Origin: Neurospora intermedia
Taxonomy: Eukaryota > Ascomycota > Sordariomycetes > Sordariales > Sordariaceae
DNA: 64,000 bases
Assembly: GCA_037102815.1 (NCBI GenBank)
Contig: BTPP01000001.1
Span: forward strand, 2,381,001-2,445,000
Direction: 5' to 3'
The position numbers and the translations under genes are program-made. Below the pieces are notes generated by a model that saw only the letters and a program-made list of their open reading frames with translations, was not told the DNA's origin and made no database searches. Positions 46,117-57,347 of the stretch are shown piece by piece (the first letter of the stretch is position 1; every line of letters starts with the position of its first letter).

Positions 46117-46174
46117 GTACCTACGTACTGTACATAGAGGTATGTACGCAGTAGAGGTATGTAGGTAAGTACCT
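46117..46174. repeat. Cluster of GTACCTA/TAGGTA motifs
   Basis: A 58-bp stretch with repeated gtaccta, tgtacata, gaggtatgta and gtaggtaagtacc units. Similar clusters lie at 14602-14627, 24335-24350, 47924-47942, 49488-49500, 49604-49638 and 62472-62484, always outside recognised exons. Confidence 0.7.
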
Positions 46175-47719
46175 TTGCTGCCTAGCCTGAAGCTCATCGC
46201 GATAAGACCTGTAGCGCTGTGGCCCCTTTGTCGATGCTTTTGGTGGAGTCTATTTGTGTTAGTGTACATAGCGCTGGCACCAGCCACAATTGCAGCATTG
46301 CAGCGACGACTTCCATTTTGAATTTGACATGCAAATGATGCCATCCCGCCGTCCAACGCCTTTGTGAAAGTCGCCAGATATCCTCGATTAACGCATAATT
46401 GCCATCAGAGAATCCAGTCTCGTCCAGCGTGAAGCAATGGAAAATTGCTGGCTGCAAAGGCGACATACCAGTCACGTGTGCAAGTGTACCTTCTCCGTGA
46501 CAATATACCTTGGATCTCTTGAAGACGACATCGGACAAGTTCTATTTGTTGCAAGTCCATGTCGCACAAACTGCAAGCGACCTTTTTCAAACTTGACAGT
46601 AGTAACCCAGTACACCACCATGAGCAGTAAGGGGGTCGGAAGGTAACCAGAGACTTCCCAACCCTAGGTATCGCCTTGATTTCCAAAGTCTACCATTAAG
46701 TCTACCACATAAGAATGGAAGTCTTCATACGTACATTGTGTGCATCAGTTCCTATATTTGGACAATCAGATCGCTGCAAGGGTTCCGTAACCAATACCAC
46801 GGTTCCTGGTGCTCATGCACCGAATCAATTAATTTATTTCAACAAAAGTCTGGTGCAGGGTGGACGGGATGTACGGTCATCATCCTGGAGACACTCATCA
46901 ACACCGACGGGATGGCATGTTATTCGGAAGTGGAAGTGTGCTCCGACCCGTCAGACTCTCCCTCGGGGAACTCAGCAACACAAGAGGACAAGTGATATCT
47001 TGCGCGCCAAACGATACCGACACTGGCTCTCAATCTCAAGTGCTTTGTGCAACAAATACGACCGTGGGAATTTTCCTCGCCATCCACGGTGAGCGATGCC
47101 AGTACTCCATTGGGCCAAAGTGGGTGGAAGACTGTTAGAAGATATCACACTTCAGGTGTTACTTTCGGTCGTCACTTCTGGTGCGCTTCTCTCGTCACTC
47201 CATTCGGCCTCGCCGGTTGCGACGTTGACTGTTGGGTACCATCGTCCCGTCCCTCCACGCCTCCGCCCCCGGCGCCGCCCGTCCCTACCACGGGTCACTC
47301 CCGGAGACATGACTGATTTGAGCTTTAACCTTTCGGTGTTCTACCCGTTTGTGGAAGGCCGGCCTCAGAAAGGGTAACAGAAAATCGCAGCAAAGAAGAC
47401 ATGGAAAAGCTTGTTGGCTTCCATGTTGCCATGAGTGCTTAGACAACTGGACAACCCGGTCTTCTCATCTCTATCAACACGGGACTATCCATCATGATGT
47501 CGGCTACCGTGAACCGTGAACTGATGGCGCCCCTCCTTCACATAAGTCAATACTTCCTCCCCACTCTGGATACTCGAAATCGAGAATCGTGCCACTCTTC
47601 GGTATAGAATCAAGGCAAAGGGATGTCTGCCGTCTCCGGATGCCCCAAGAGTGAAATCGGTTTCCCAGGCCATTAGGGATGTCTCGCAAGAATGACCCAT
47701 TCTAGATTCCGTATTGCTA

Positions 47720-47782
47720 CCTTACCTTTCCTTCTTCTTCTTTTTCTTTTTTTTTTTTTTCTTTTTTTTTTTTTTTTCTTTC
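47720..47782. repeat. Polypyrimidine (CTT/T) tract, about 63 nt
   Basis: Almost pure C/T run dominated by T, grading from CTT units to T-runs broken by single C. Confidence 0.9.
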
Positions 47783-49140
47783 ATATACGTGCTCGACACC
47801 AGGAAATTCCGTGCACCATCGAGAGGCTCGGATACCCTTTGTCAGACACTTGTCTGGCTCTTGTGTCATCCTTCATCAAATAGTTGAGGTTCCCAACCAG
47901 AGCACCAATGAATGGGAAAAAATAGAGGTAGCTAGGTACCTTACATTACACAAGCCAGGGACACACCGAAGACACTCGTACATAGCGGAATAGGTAGCAA
48001 TACTTTTCGGCAAACACCCGTGATGCTTACTGTACATAGAGGTACTCTTCAACACAAGATATCCGGAATGTCAGCATGACGTCCCGGCTTTGTACGCCCT
48101 CGATCGAGCCACAGAATGAGGCCTCATTACATAGTCACACCAGGGGGCCACCGATCAAACTTTCTTCTTCGACATACCATAGGCCCTCTTCTGAACGGCT
48201 CAGCAAGCAACACCTGGGCACACAAAGATATTTCTAGCAGCACTCCTTTCACTGACATACCGGATGCTGAGCATCCCGGTCGTACAAACGATGGGACCCA
48301 ATTTCCCGGGACGAGATGCATGACTCTATACACTACACATCGGTTCGATTTGAACAACTGTTTTCAACGAGTGACGTCTTCATCTTGCCCTTCTTCGTAT
48401 CACGATATTCTGTTGTACGCTTGTAAATCTGAATGAGGGACAAGGGATCTCCATCAGGCCATCACAACTCTGATGATCCCGGAGATGTACCTTCTTCCTC
48501 AATCGATCTATGCGCCACTATTCAGGGTCCCATCCAGATATCTAGACCGATAGGGGTCCCAGGAACTAAAGACAGGGACAAGGACAAGGACAGATGAGGC
48601 GAAGCCCACGTAGGCCTGTCCGACCTTGCAGTATCGATGCTATATTCTGAGCGCAGTCTGGGCGCTCGCATTCACACGAGTTTTCGGTTCCCAGCTGGAT
48701 GGTTCGGCATTCCCCTCCCCCCGCGCCACCACCATTTCTGGAAAGGGGAGGCAGTGGGACACTCCAGTCCAGTCTGGCCAGACGCTCATGGCATGTATGT
48801 ATGGGTGTACTTTGGCCCGGGCCAGACCATTAACAGCCGATGGCTTCTTTTCTTTTGCCGGTCGTGTCGTCCACTCTGCCATTTTACACTAGTGCCTGGC
48901 AGTATCTAGTCTCAACGTCTTTGTCTTGTTCGGGCTCATTCCCGAATGGTTCCTTAACGAGGTTTCAAAGCTAGTGTCATGCCTACTATGCGCAAGCCAC
49001 AATTGCGGAGTTGAGACCGTTTCGGTTCAGTTAAGTACTTTGGAGGAATGAGATTGGGCGGCCATTTCCCAGGTTGGAGGGTCCAACTGATCCAATACAA
49101 GTCACCACAACACCTAACATAGGGTTTTTACGTTCCGAGC

Positions 49141-49145
<5 letters not shown>

Positions 49146-49191
<46 letters not shown>
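49146..49191. repeat. Poly(A) tract, 46 nt
   Basis: Longest homopolymer in the window. No flanking duplication or identifiable retroposed body was found on its 5' side. Confidence 0.9.
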
Positions 49192-49197
<6 letters not shown>

Positions 49198-51879
49198 CTT
49201 AAACTGGTCTGATTGTAATAGGCTAGGAGCAATTTCGAGGAGGAGCATGGTAAAGGAATATTTTTCGGAGGTGGCCCTTGATTAGCTCGGTCAGTCAGAT
49301 GTCCACGAGGTGCGGATTTCCGAATCCTGGCTAAGATCCTAGTGGTGTTCTAGTCGTCTATAGTTCAGTTTGGAACAAGACCATGCCCTTGCCAAACGAA
49401 GATTTTGACCCTAACCAGGGCTTGAGGTTATACCTCTGTATTGGTCCGATAAGCCTATCCCGCAGGCAATCATACCAATCTCCAAAGGTAGGTATGTACA
49501 AGTGTCAAAGTCACGCAAGATTGAGAATAGTGTCAAAGATCTGGACCTCTTTGGACCCTTGCCACCCCGCATCGGCCTCGAGTTTAAACCCAGTGGACCG
49601 GATAGGTAAGATAGGTACGTATTATGTAGGTATGTATCATCTGGCTCCTTCCCCGGATCACCAAAGTCTTGGGTACTTCTTGCACACCACTCGATCAGAT
49701 CATACCTTGGGTTTGGATCCCAAATCAGCACGCTCTTTCCGCTTATTTTTGCCGCATTCGTCTGCCTTGCAGCTGCCGTGCCGCGGTGAACAAAATGTGT
49801 GCGATTTTTATAATTCATTCCTAACCGAGACCGACACCAGCCATCCTGGCCTTGTGAGGGCAGGACCTAATCAGCTATTATCGTGAGGTGGAGTCGCGCG
49901 TCTCTCGTGCCCAGTGGCGATGTTTCTTCCGACCGTGTAAACTGAGCTTCAACCTTTTGCTTTTTGGAAGAACAACGACCTGCGATTGCCGAACAGATGA
50001 TGGTTAATGAGGAAGGAACGGTCAATCATTGACATTCAAGAAAGAACCTACCAACTTCCATTGGACATCAGGTGGTTCAGGTTGAGCAAGACGTAAAAAG
50101 TGTAGTAATGAAAAGTGAAGAACTCGACTTTTACGAACGCCATTTCCGAATGATCTGCACAAGAGGATGAAATGGCCATCATCCGACAACGAGCAAAGTT
50201 AAACTCCGTCATATGGCGTTTTACATTTTCCTCGTATAAGTAATGCTTTACGCCAAGTGTGTAGAACGTGTGGTGAATGCCGACGGAGTCAAGGGCGCCA
50301 AAAGGGGGGATGTACATCACCAAGCTTGATCACTTCCCTGTATAAGATATCCATATGGTTTTACTATTCCGATCTTTGCTCGAGGTTCAAGTAACGCCTA
50401 CTGTAAATGCTATGATTCGTCCAATCCGTCCTTGCCGCCATTCAACGATATACCTCATCGCTTCCGCAAATCCAGGGCGGAACTACGCCTGAGATGAGAA
50501 GACTTCAGGCAGGCCAAGGCTAAGTCCATCTCCGTTCGACGGGACGCAAGGGAATGTCTTGACAATTACGTAGCTGGTAGGTGGTCATCCAGCCATTTTT
50601 CCCACTTGGCTAAGAGCGAGGAAGGTACGCACGAAAAGAAAAGCGTACATCGGTCTGACATTCGTCCATCTGAAGACCTTGTTCACCACTCACGATGCAA
50701 GTCGTTCTTCGTGTCTGGACCGACGACAACAGAAAGAACCGAAGGATTGACACCTAACTAAGGTGGTCGATCGTATAACGCCAATCGTCGTCATGATCAC
50801 CAACGGGAGTGTGAGAGAGGCAAAAGCCACTGACGAGATATGTGCCAAGAGTAAGCCGTGTTTGGTTTGTCGCCGACGAAAAAGCCTCCTCTTGCTTAAC
50901 CGCTTCCAAAGGCGCCAATCCTGACGGTCAATATCTCCTTGGGACTTTACCCCTTTTAGGTGCAGCTAAGAGATCCAAGAAAAGGTGGTCGCCTACCAGG
51001 CGCGCGCCTCATGTAGTTATTGTCGTTGGTTAAGTCGTGAGTTTTGTTGCGCGAACTAAATCGCAGACAGACGGATTCGAGGATTGGGTCGTCTTCGAAC
51101 GACTTGGAGACAATGAGTGGGAAACCCATTCAGTGAAGTGCCACTGCTCGTAGCGACAGGTGAAAGAAGGCTCAAGTAAGAATTCCACAGGTATGGCAGA
51201 CTCTCAATCGTCTTTCATGAGAGTACGAATTTTGCAAAGAAATGCCATTGGGAAATGTAACAAGAACAACATGAACTGTTCATGAGAGTAAGCCGATCTG
51301 CATCATGCTGGGTGTGCTAGAGTTCCTCGTTACCCCATCATGACAAAAGAACATAGGTACCAGACAAGGGGAGGGATAACTTCACGTAATTGATTCAGCC
51401 CTCACCCCCGTAGGCTTGCTTACGGCCAACCTTGGCTTCGATACTCGTCGACCAAGATATCCCCAGGACCATAGCAATTGTATATCCTCTAGCCTGGCTT
51501 GGGCCATAAGTTGTAGAGGTACTTTGGCTTAGTACCCGGGAACGGATCACACTTACACTGTCCGTACTCTCCATTAACGCTGCGCGTCTCGTCCCGGGAT
51601 ATGTTGTCGCCTGGGTTATCTTGTCAGCTCTGATCAACGCCGCAAGCAAACGAACCGAGGAGATAAGACTTCAAGCGGTGCAAGAGCGCTCAGCACGGGG
51701 AAGGTGTACAGGCAATGGGGTGAGATATCGAGGAGCTAAATAGCATGCAAATCATATATCAGAGCATATCCAGCATCGAATAAAGCAGCAAACAGTTAGC
51801 TCAAGAGGTAGCAAGGCCGATGATAAGGAGTAAGGATGACCCAAAACTCTGATATGTAAATCTATAGGACTAAGCAAGC

Positions 51880-52194
51880 TCAACTGTGCTCATCAACCAG
51901 CGAAACCAACGGTCGAGCATCCTCATCATCCTCGATCGACTCTAGGCATTTTGAAACAATCCTCAAAGCCATGTAATGACTGGCTTGCAGTACCCTTGCG
52001 TCCCCAGGCCCAAATAATCTCCTCTGGAAGTCGAATGGCCAGAATAGTCTCGGTTTTCGACGTGATACCCTGACGAGAAGGGAGGGACTCTCTGTTCGCA
52101 AATTGCAGACGTCATGAAGACGATCCAAGCCGTCGAACATTTTAAGCGCCGATAGAAGCAACCTCTGCTTGACTATCCAGCGCCCTTCTCGTTC
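51880..52194 (-). CDS. Candidate terminal exon of an unrecognised gene
   Basis: A minus-strand frame of about 104 codons opens directly behind a CCCTAAG that could be a splice acceptor and ends at 51880. Its reading (GRWIVKQRLLLSALKMFDGL at the start, SIEDDEDARPLVSLVDEHS at the end) has the amphipathic and acidic balance of real protein, unlike most frames around it. No upstream exon or start could be fixed with confidence and no family is recognised. It lies just downstream of the nop1 stop. Confidence 0.25.
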   Translation of the reverse strand, partial: EREGRWIVKQRLLLSALKMFDGLDRLHDVCNLRTESPSLLVRVSRRKPRLFWPFDFQRRLFGPGDARVLQASHYMALRIVSKCLESIEDDEDARPLVSLVDEHS

Positions 52195-52510
52195 TTAGGG
52201 TGATTGACTGGTGATCGTTCTTGATGTGTTGTAGGCTGGCCAATTTCGCTGGTGAACAGGAGGTTCGTTGCGCGGTGACGTAGGAATCGTGACGAGATCG
52301 TGAAAGGCGGCGTAAGATGGAAGCAACCGGGGTCACTCCGGATATCAGTCTAAGAACCCTGGTGCTTTATTCCCACAATGCTAAAACAAGGCAGATACCC
52401 AAACGCCATTCGCCGTTCCAGATTTACAAAACCATCCTGCCAGTAGAACACCGAATTATGTGAAGGTTCCAGAACAGAGCAACGAAGATAGAACAGTACT
52501 AATTCGAAAC

Positions 52511-53959
52511 TCAGTTATCGACGAACTCCTTCTGCTGGTAGACGCAAGAAACCATGGCGTGGTCACGCTCGTAAGGCTCTGTGGGTAATTGTTAGTGATT
52601 GTTGGCTCTATCAACCAAAAGGGATGCGGATGAACATACCAAGAGTCAACTGCTCCTTGGGGAAGAACTTGTCCTCACGGAGCTTCTGGACCTCAGAAGC
52701 AAAGACCTGCTCGGGAGGAGCAGTGGAGTCAATGCAAGAAGCCTTGATAGAGATGAGAAGACCACCACCCTGCTTCAAGAAGAGCTTGGCGTTGATACCG
52801 ACAATTCTGAGATGTGTTAGTGTCAGGCACATGCAGTGTCAAGGATCTGTATAAGTCGGCTTACCTGGCCTGATCGGGCTGGGCAACATCGGCGAAGATG
52901 ACATCGACCATGGGGAGCAGCATGCGGTAAGCCATGGGCTTACGGGCATCCTCAACGATGGGGATGACGTTGGTGCGGCGAGTAGCCATGTTGATGAGAT
53001 CACGGCCGGAACGGTGGGAGAACTCGACGGCGTAGACGGAACCAGTAGGACCGACAATATCGGCAACGTGAGAGACCGAGGTACCGGAGGCGGCACCGAG
53101 GTAGAGGACCTTGGAACCAGGCTTCATGTAGATGGTTTCAAGACCACCGAGGATACCGGCAGCAAGCTTCGAACGGAAAGGGTTCCAAATCTGCAAAGTC
53201 AAACGTTAGTTTTTGTCTGAGGCCACAAGCTGGAAAGCCTGGAAAACGTACGCGGTACTCAGTCTTGGTGGAAGCACCACCCTCCTCCTTAGAGGCGTTC
53301 TCGACCGAGATTCTCTTCTCGCCATAGACGGACTCGCCAGGGACAAGGTTGACAGTAGCGAGGAGATCCTCCTTACCACCACGAGCGACGAAGACGCCCT
53401 TGTGACGGTGAGGCTCAACGATGACCTTCTTGCCAGCAGCACCACCCTTGGCGCCACCGCGGGCACCACCGCGACCACGGGTAGCACTATACTCATAATG
53501 TCAGTCAATGTCTTTGAGGAATCAGCGGATTTGGACATAAGACGTACCCGCCACGGCCACCACCGCGAGGACCACCACGACCACGGGGAGCACCACCACC
53601 ACGGCCACCTATTAAATCATTGTCAGTAAAGTGTTGGCGTTGATGTAGTTGCTGTTGCCATCGCATGTAGAGTCGAATGCGATATGAAGTTCGACTGAAA
53701 TCGTCATCCTACTACGAGGAGTCAAGAGGCATGCATGGCGGCCACGAGCCGCAGCAGACATTGAGACGTCTCGCAAGATGACGAACAGAAGCAACGACAT
53801 AACCGCAAATACGGTTCAGGCGATGGCATTGAGGCCAAACTCACCACCGAAGCCACCACGGCTACCACCACGGGCGCCGCCTCTGCCACCACGATCACCA
53901 CCGAATCCACCACGACCACCGCCACGGGCGCCGCCTCTGCCACCACGCTCGAAGCCCAT
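52511..53959 (-). CDS. nop1: Fibrillarin / Nop1, rRNA 2'-O-methyltransferase
   Basis: Catalytic subunit of C/D-box snoRNPs in the nucleolus; methylates ribose 2'-OH in rRNA and Gln of histone H2A. Six exons fit by phase: 53845-53959, 53548-53608, 53252-53486, 52865-53190, 52640-52806 and 52511-52578, giving 323 residues, the usual length. Residues 1-80 are a Gly/Arg-rich GAR domain ([13 protein letters not shown] repeats). The methyltransferase domain carries [26 protein letters not shown], the SAM-binding [14 protein letters not shown] (165-178), VYAVEFS and the [14 protein letters not shown] segment, then INAKLFLK...LISIKASC and a C-terminal YERDHAMV. The first intron is 236 nt, the others 59-74 nt. 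The two first introns interrupt the GAR domain. It is divergent from rpl17 across 540 bp with shared ribosome-biogenesis motifs. Confidence 0.97.
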
Positions 53960-54167
53960 TTTTATAGAATGTGTCGGTATTGATAAGTCGGAGTCGGTAT
54001 GAGTTGCGATTCTGGGCCGAAACGCGTTGTAAGATCTGTCGTGCGAGGCACAATGGGTTTAGAGTTGTCGCGCGGCGCTGTCGAGGACTCGGAAAAGAGC
54101 TTTTGCTGGAGCTGGGTGCAAAATTTCCTGGACATGGATTGAAAGAAAAAAAAGCGGGGCACGAAGT

Positions 54168-54175
54168 CTCATCGC
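54168..54175 (-). promoter_or_regulatory. PAC-like motif (GCGATGAG)
   Basis: CTCATCGC on the plus strand, GCGATGAG on the minus strand, about 210 bp upstream of the nop1 start. This is the core of the PAC element known from ribosome-biogenesis genes of ascomycetes, and an AAAATTT RRPE-like stretch lies 41 bp away. Function here is inferred. Confidence 0.6.
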
Positions 54176-54391
54176 TGGAGCACTTTTTTTTCCGGTCGAG
54201 GCCTTCTGCCTTTGCAATTGGCTGTCGTGCTGGCGTGGCGGTCGAGGCTCTCCAGTTTGTTGCGGACGCTATCGTGCACGGCCGACAGTCCAGACGGCAG
54301 ACTGTTATCGACGCTAGCACTTACTGTCCCCGCGTGCACGTGCCTCAGGCAAAGTGACGGTCCGCACGAGCCACCTGCGCAGTGCCCACAG

Positions 54392-54399
54392 AGCCCTAA
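54392..54399 (+). promoter_or_regulatory. AGCCCTAA motif upstream of rpl17
   Basis: About 100 bp upstream of the rpl17 start. CCCTAA-type motifs of this kind are common in ribosomal-protein promoters of filamentous ascomycetes. Function inferred from position. Confidence 0.5.
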
Positions 54400-54499
54400 T
54401 CGCGAAAATCGGTTTTTGTACGCCAAAATTGGAACCCATCACCACCTCTGAACATCACACTTGGTCGATTCCCCGTCCTCTCATCGACAAGCAGGCAAG

Positions 54500-55539
54500 A
54501 TGGTGAGTAAATCCCTGCGAAACCCGCCGAACGAGAGAATCGCCGCCGTTATTTTGCTTCAGGACAGTTTTCGGGCTTCTGCAGCCGAAATGACGACGAA
54601 ATTCTCGACGGACGACAATCACGGCTTTGCGAGCATTGCGAGCACTTGGAGGAGAGGGAATCGCTGACCGAGTCTTGTTCAAAATCGCAGGTTCGGTACG
54701 CTGCGACTGAGATTGCCCCGGCTAAGTCCGCCCGCTCGCGCGGCTCTTACCTCCGTGTCTCCTTCAAGAACACCCGTGAGACCGCCCAGGCCATCAATGG
54801 CTGGAAGCTCCAGCGTGCTCAGAAGTTCCTCGAGAACGTTCTTGAGAAGAAGGAGGCTGTCCCCATGAGACGCTACGCTGGTGGCACCGGCCGCGCCGCC
54901 CAAGGTACGACTTAACTCGAGATTTACATGCACAAAAACACCCGAACCGGTACATCATGCGATGACGACGACAGTGGGGAGGACAACGTGGTGGGGGAAT
55001 AGGGGGGCATTGTCAGCATGATGGAACCGCGACCGACCGACACGAAACCGCAATCGAATGGAGGATATGGAAGACACGGTGCTGACCGTTTCTTCGTCAT
55101 ATAGGCAAGCAGTTCGGTGTTTCCCGCGCCCGCTGGCCCGCCAAGTCCGCCGAGTTCCTTCTCGGTCTCCTCAAGAACGCTGAGGCCAACGCCGATGCCA
55201 AGGGTCTTGACACTGGCAACCTCGTTGTCAAGCACATCCAGGTCAACCAGGCCCCCAAGCAGCGCCGCCGCACTTACCGCGCTCACGGTCGCGTACGTCA
55301 AACCCCGAGATATCCCCTGATTTCTGCTTCTGCGCCGGCAGACAGACGATCAAGCCGGCCATTGGCTAACAGTTGTGCTTTAGATCAACCCCTACATGTC
55401 CAACCCCTGCCACATCGAGCTCATCCTCACTGAGGCCGATGAGGTCGTCCAGAAGTCCGAGGCCGTTGTCCGCGAGGAGGCTCACCTTTCCTCCCGCCAG
55501 CGTGGCGCTCGCGTCCGCCGTGCCATCACTGCCGCTTAA
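54500..55539 (+). CDS. rpl17: 60S ribosomal protein L17 (uL22)
   Basis: Component of the large cytosolic subunit lining the peptide exit tunnel. Four exons, 54500-54502, 54691-54904, 55105-55292 and 55384-55539, encode 186 residues. The first coding exon is only the ATG, followed directly by GTGAGT; introns are 188, 200 and 91 nt. The product starts [20 protein letters not shown] and carries [13 protein letters not shown], the conserved [19 protein letters not shown] segment, [40 protein letters not shown] and [18 protein letters not shown]. Strong codon bias (C-ending codons) fits high expression. Short introns clustered near the start are usual for fungal ribosomal-protein genes. The assignment is secure. 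Confidence 0.97.
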
Positions 55540-56204
55540 ATGCGCTTTGATAGCTAGGTGATTGGACGAGGGGATGTTTTGATTGAGGGCTTCACTTTTT
55601 TTCCGGAACGGTGTACGCGAGCATGGCATTTTTCGGGTCAAGGTCACGATTCCAGGGAAAAAGGGGTCGATCATGAATACTCAATAAAAGAATTTGAGAA
55701 AGCATGACACGGCGAAACAAGTAATCATTCAAGTCCTGGCGTAATTGCCAACGGGACGCCAAACCGAACTGCGGGTTACCTGGGCTCTTTGAGTGGCTGT
55801 GACGTACCTGTCTGCCCCTGATGCAGAGCCGCATGATGTTCAGGTAGCTAGCCTTCCCGAAACGATACCCAATCCAGCATCCCCGCGTTCAGTTGGATGT
55901 GCCCCTTTTTCTGCGTGAGAAGTGATGCTTGAGCAGATATGGCTGCTATTGAGGTTTCGCCACTGGGGGTATCTTGGGTATTGAACAGTCATGGCCCGTA
56001 TGATATCATAACCCTTTTGTATGAAATCCACCGACGCTTCTTATCTCTTGACCACATGTACAACAAGCCTTTGCTAATTTGCACATCGTTTCCCCTGAGC
56101 ACCCGGCGTGCTCCCAATGGCTGATTAGGGAGCTCATATAGTTCTGATCATACACATAACCTAACAAATGTATCACTAGTATCTAGACGAGTGAATAGGA
56201 CCCT
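55540..56204. other. Convergent 3' region between rpl17 and uch37
   Basis: Both neighbours end here; the 665 bp hold their 3' untranslated regions. An AATAAAAG near 55683 may be a polyadenylation signal for rpl17. No further gene is seen. Confidence 0.5.
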
Positions 56205-57347
56205 TCAGCCCTGCATCTCTACGTCTTCCCCCTCTCCACCTTTCCTTGCCCTCTGCTCAGCTGCCCTCTTCTCCATCTTCTTCTTGCCTTGGTTAACCCA
56301 GTCGTCATACGCACTTCCTCCCGCCGCAAGCTTCGCCGACACAACACCCTTGAGAATTTCGCCCGCAAATCCCACAAAGTTGTGTCGCCTCAGGGCGTTC
56401 TCAAACCGCCAAGCCTCACGCTTGCGCTCCTCGGTCGCCAGCAATTCCTCATCAGCAAACTCGCGCGCCCGAATCCGTAGGTCTCTGATCATAGCCAGCA
56501 GGTTGAACCGGATCTCGCTGGCGTCATACCTGGCAATGCGCCGCTGCAGAACGTCCATAACCTTCTGCGGGAAGTCCTCCTGGGTGCAAGCGCCGTGGCT
56601 GATGGGCGCCGGCTGCAAGCCGTCGAGCTCGTAAAGGGTGCCGCCGATGGGCGAGTACGCAATAAAATGGAATGCGTCTCCTTCCTCCTCGTCGGGCCGA
56701 CGCTGCGTCTCGTCGATAAAGGGACTGCTGCGCGCAAACGAGTTGTGCGTGTCGCGGATCAGCTCTGAGTTGGAGAGCGCTTCGCCGCGGATTTCGGCCG
56801 GCAGGGCGATGGTGAAGTCGCGGAAGTCGCGAAGCTTGTCGCCGATGTCGATGTACCCCGCATCGCCTTCTTGGGAGACGGACGGGTCGGCTTTGTTGAG
56901 GAGCACGCTCAGGAGCGCTTGCGTGCCACACGCGTTCTGGATGGTCTGATGAGCGAAGAAGAGTCGCTCGCTGGCGTCGTAGTCGAAGGTGCCATCGAGA
57001 GGCTTGTCAGTCCCTCGGTAGGGCTCGTTTGTCGGGTACTTGAAGAGGAAAATGACGCCATAGACGGGGTGCAGCTGCGCGAGGGCATCGGGTTCTAGGG
57101 AGAGGAGTTCTTCGAATTGGACACCTTTTACGCCGAGGTTGGTGAGAAGGTCGGTAAAGACGCCCTTGAAGTTTTTAATCGTCAGTCTTGAGGTTCTGCG
57201 CATGTGTGCCGGGAGGTACCTCGACGTGGACAAATGGCCAAACATACCGCATCGGACTCGACTGTGGACAAATTGTCAGCTCAGAACTTAAAGCACTGTA
57301 GCTGGGGTGTCGCAGCTCAACTTACTGGTGTTCCAACCACCACTCAT
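56205..57347 (-). CDS. uch37: Ubiquitin C-terminal hydrolase Uch37/UCHL5-like
   Basis: Cysteine deubiquitinase that trims ubiquitin chains, bound to the proteasome cap through Rpn13 in organisms that have both. Exons 57326-57347, 57248-57261 and 56205-57164 give 331 residues; the second exon is only 14 nt. Splicing restores the family N-terminus MSGGWNTIESDAGVFTDLL. The catalytic set is visible: Gln85 (FFAHQ), Cys91 (NACGTQALLSVLL), His178 (DAFHFIAYSP) and Asp193 (YELDGLQ). The crossover loop lies around 145-170. The C-terminal ULD-like part contains RFNLLAMIRDLR, EERKREAWRFENALRRHNF and VGFAGEILKGV, then a Lys-rich tail. Budding yeast lacks this gene while fission yeast has it as Uch2. The gene converges with rpl17. 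Confidence 0.93.

Larger units (their letters stand above)
35301..51879. other. Gene-poor region of about 16.6 kb, ordinary base composition
   Basis: No frame here shows a recognisable domain, and no chain of short frames could be joined by good splice signals into a convincing gene. The longest frames (for example 38019-38549 plus 176 codons, 39373-39999 plus 208 codons, 45069-45659 minus 196 codons) are Pro/Ser/Arg-rich and overlap frames of similar length on the other strand. The DNA is not RIP-like: CpA/TpG are common and TpA is not in excess. Homopolymer tracts and GTAC/TAGG motifs are scattered through it. It may contain regulatory DNA for the zinc-finger gene, non-coding transcripts or undetected small genes. 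Confidence 0.5.
53960..54499. promoter_or_regulatory. Bidirectional nop1-rpl17 promoter
   Basis: A 540-bp span between divergent start codons of a snoRNP protein and a ribosomal protein. It holds a PAC-type motif, an AAAATTT stretch at 54120-54126 like the RRPE element, and an AGCCCTAA motif close to rpl17. Confidence 0.7.

Noticed and set aside
53609-53844. 236-nt first intron of nop1 as a possible C/D-box snoRNA host
   Set aside because: Only degenerate C-box-like sequence was found and no well-placed D box or terminal stem.
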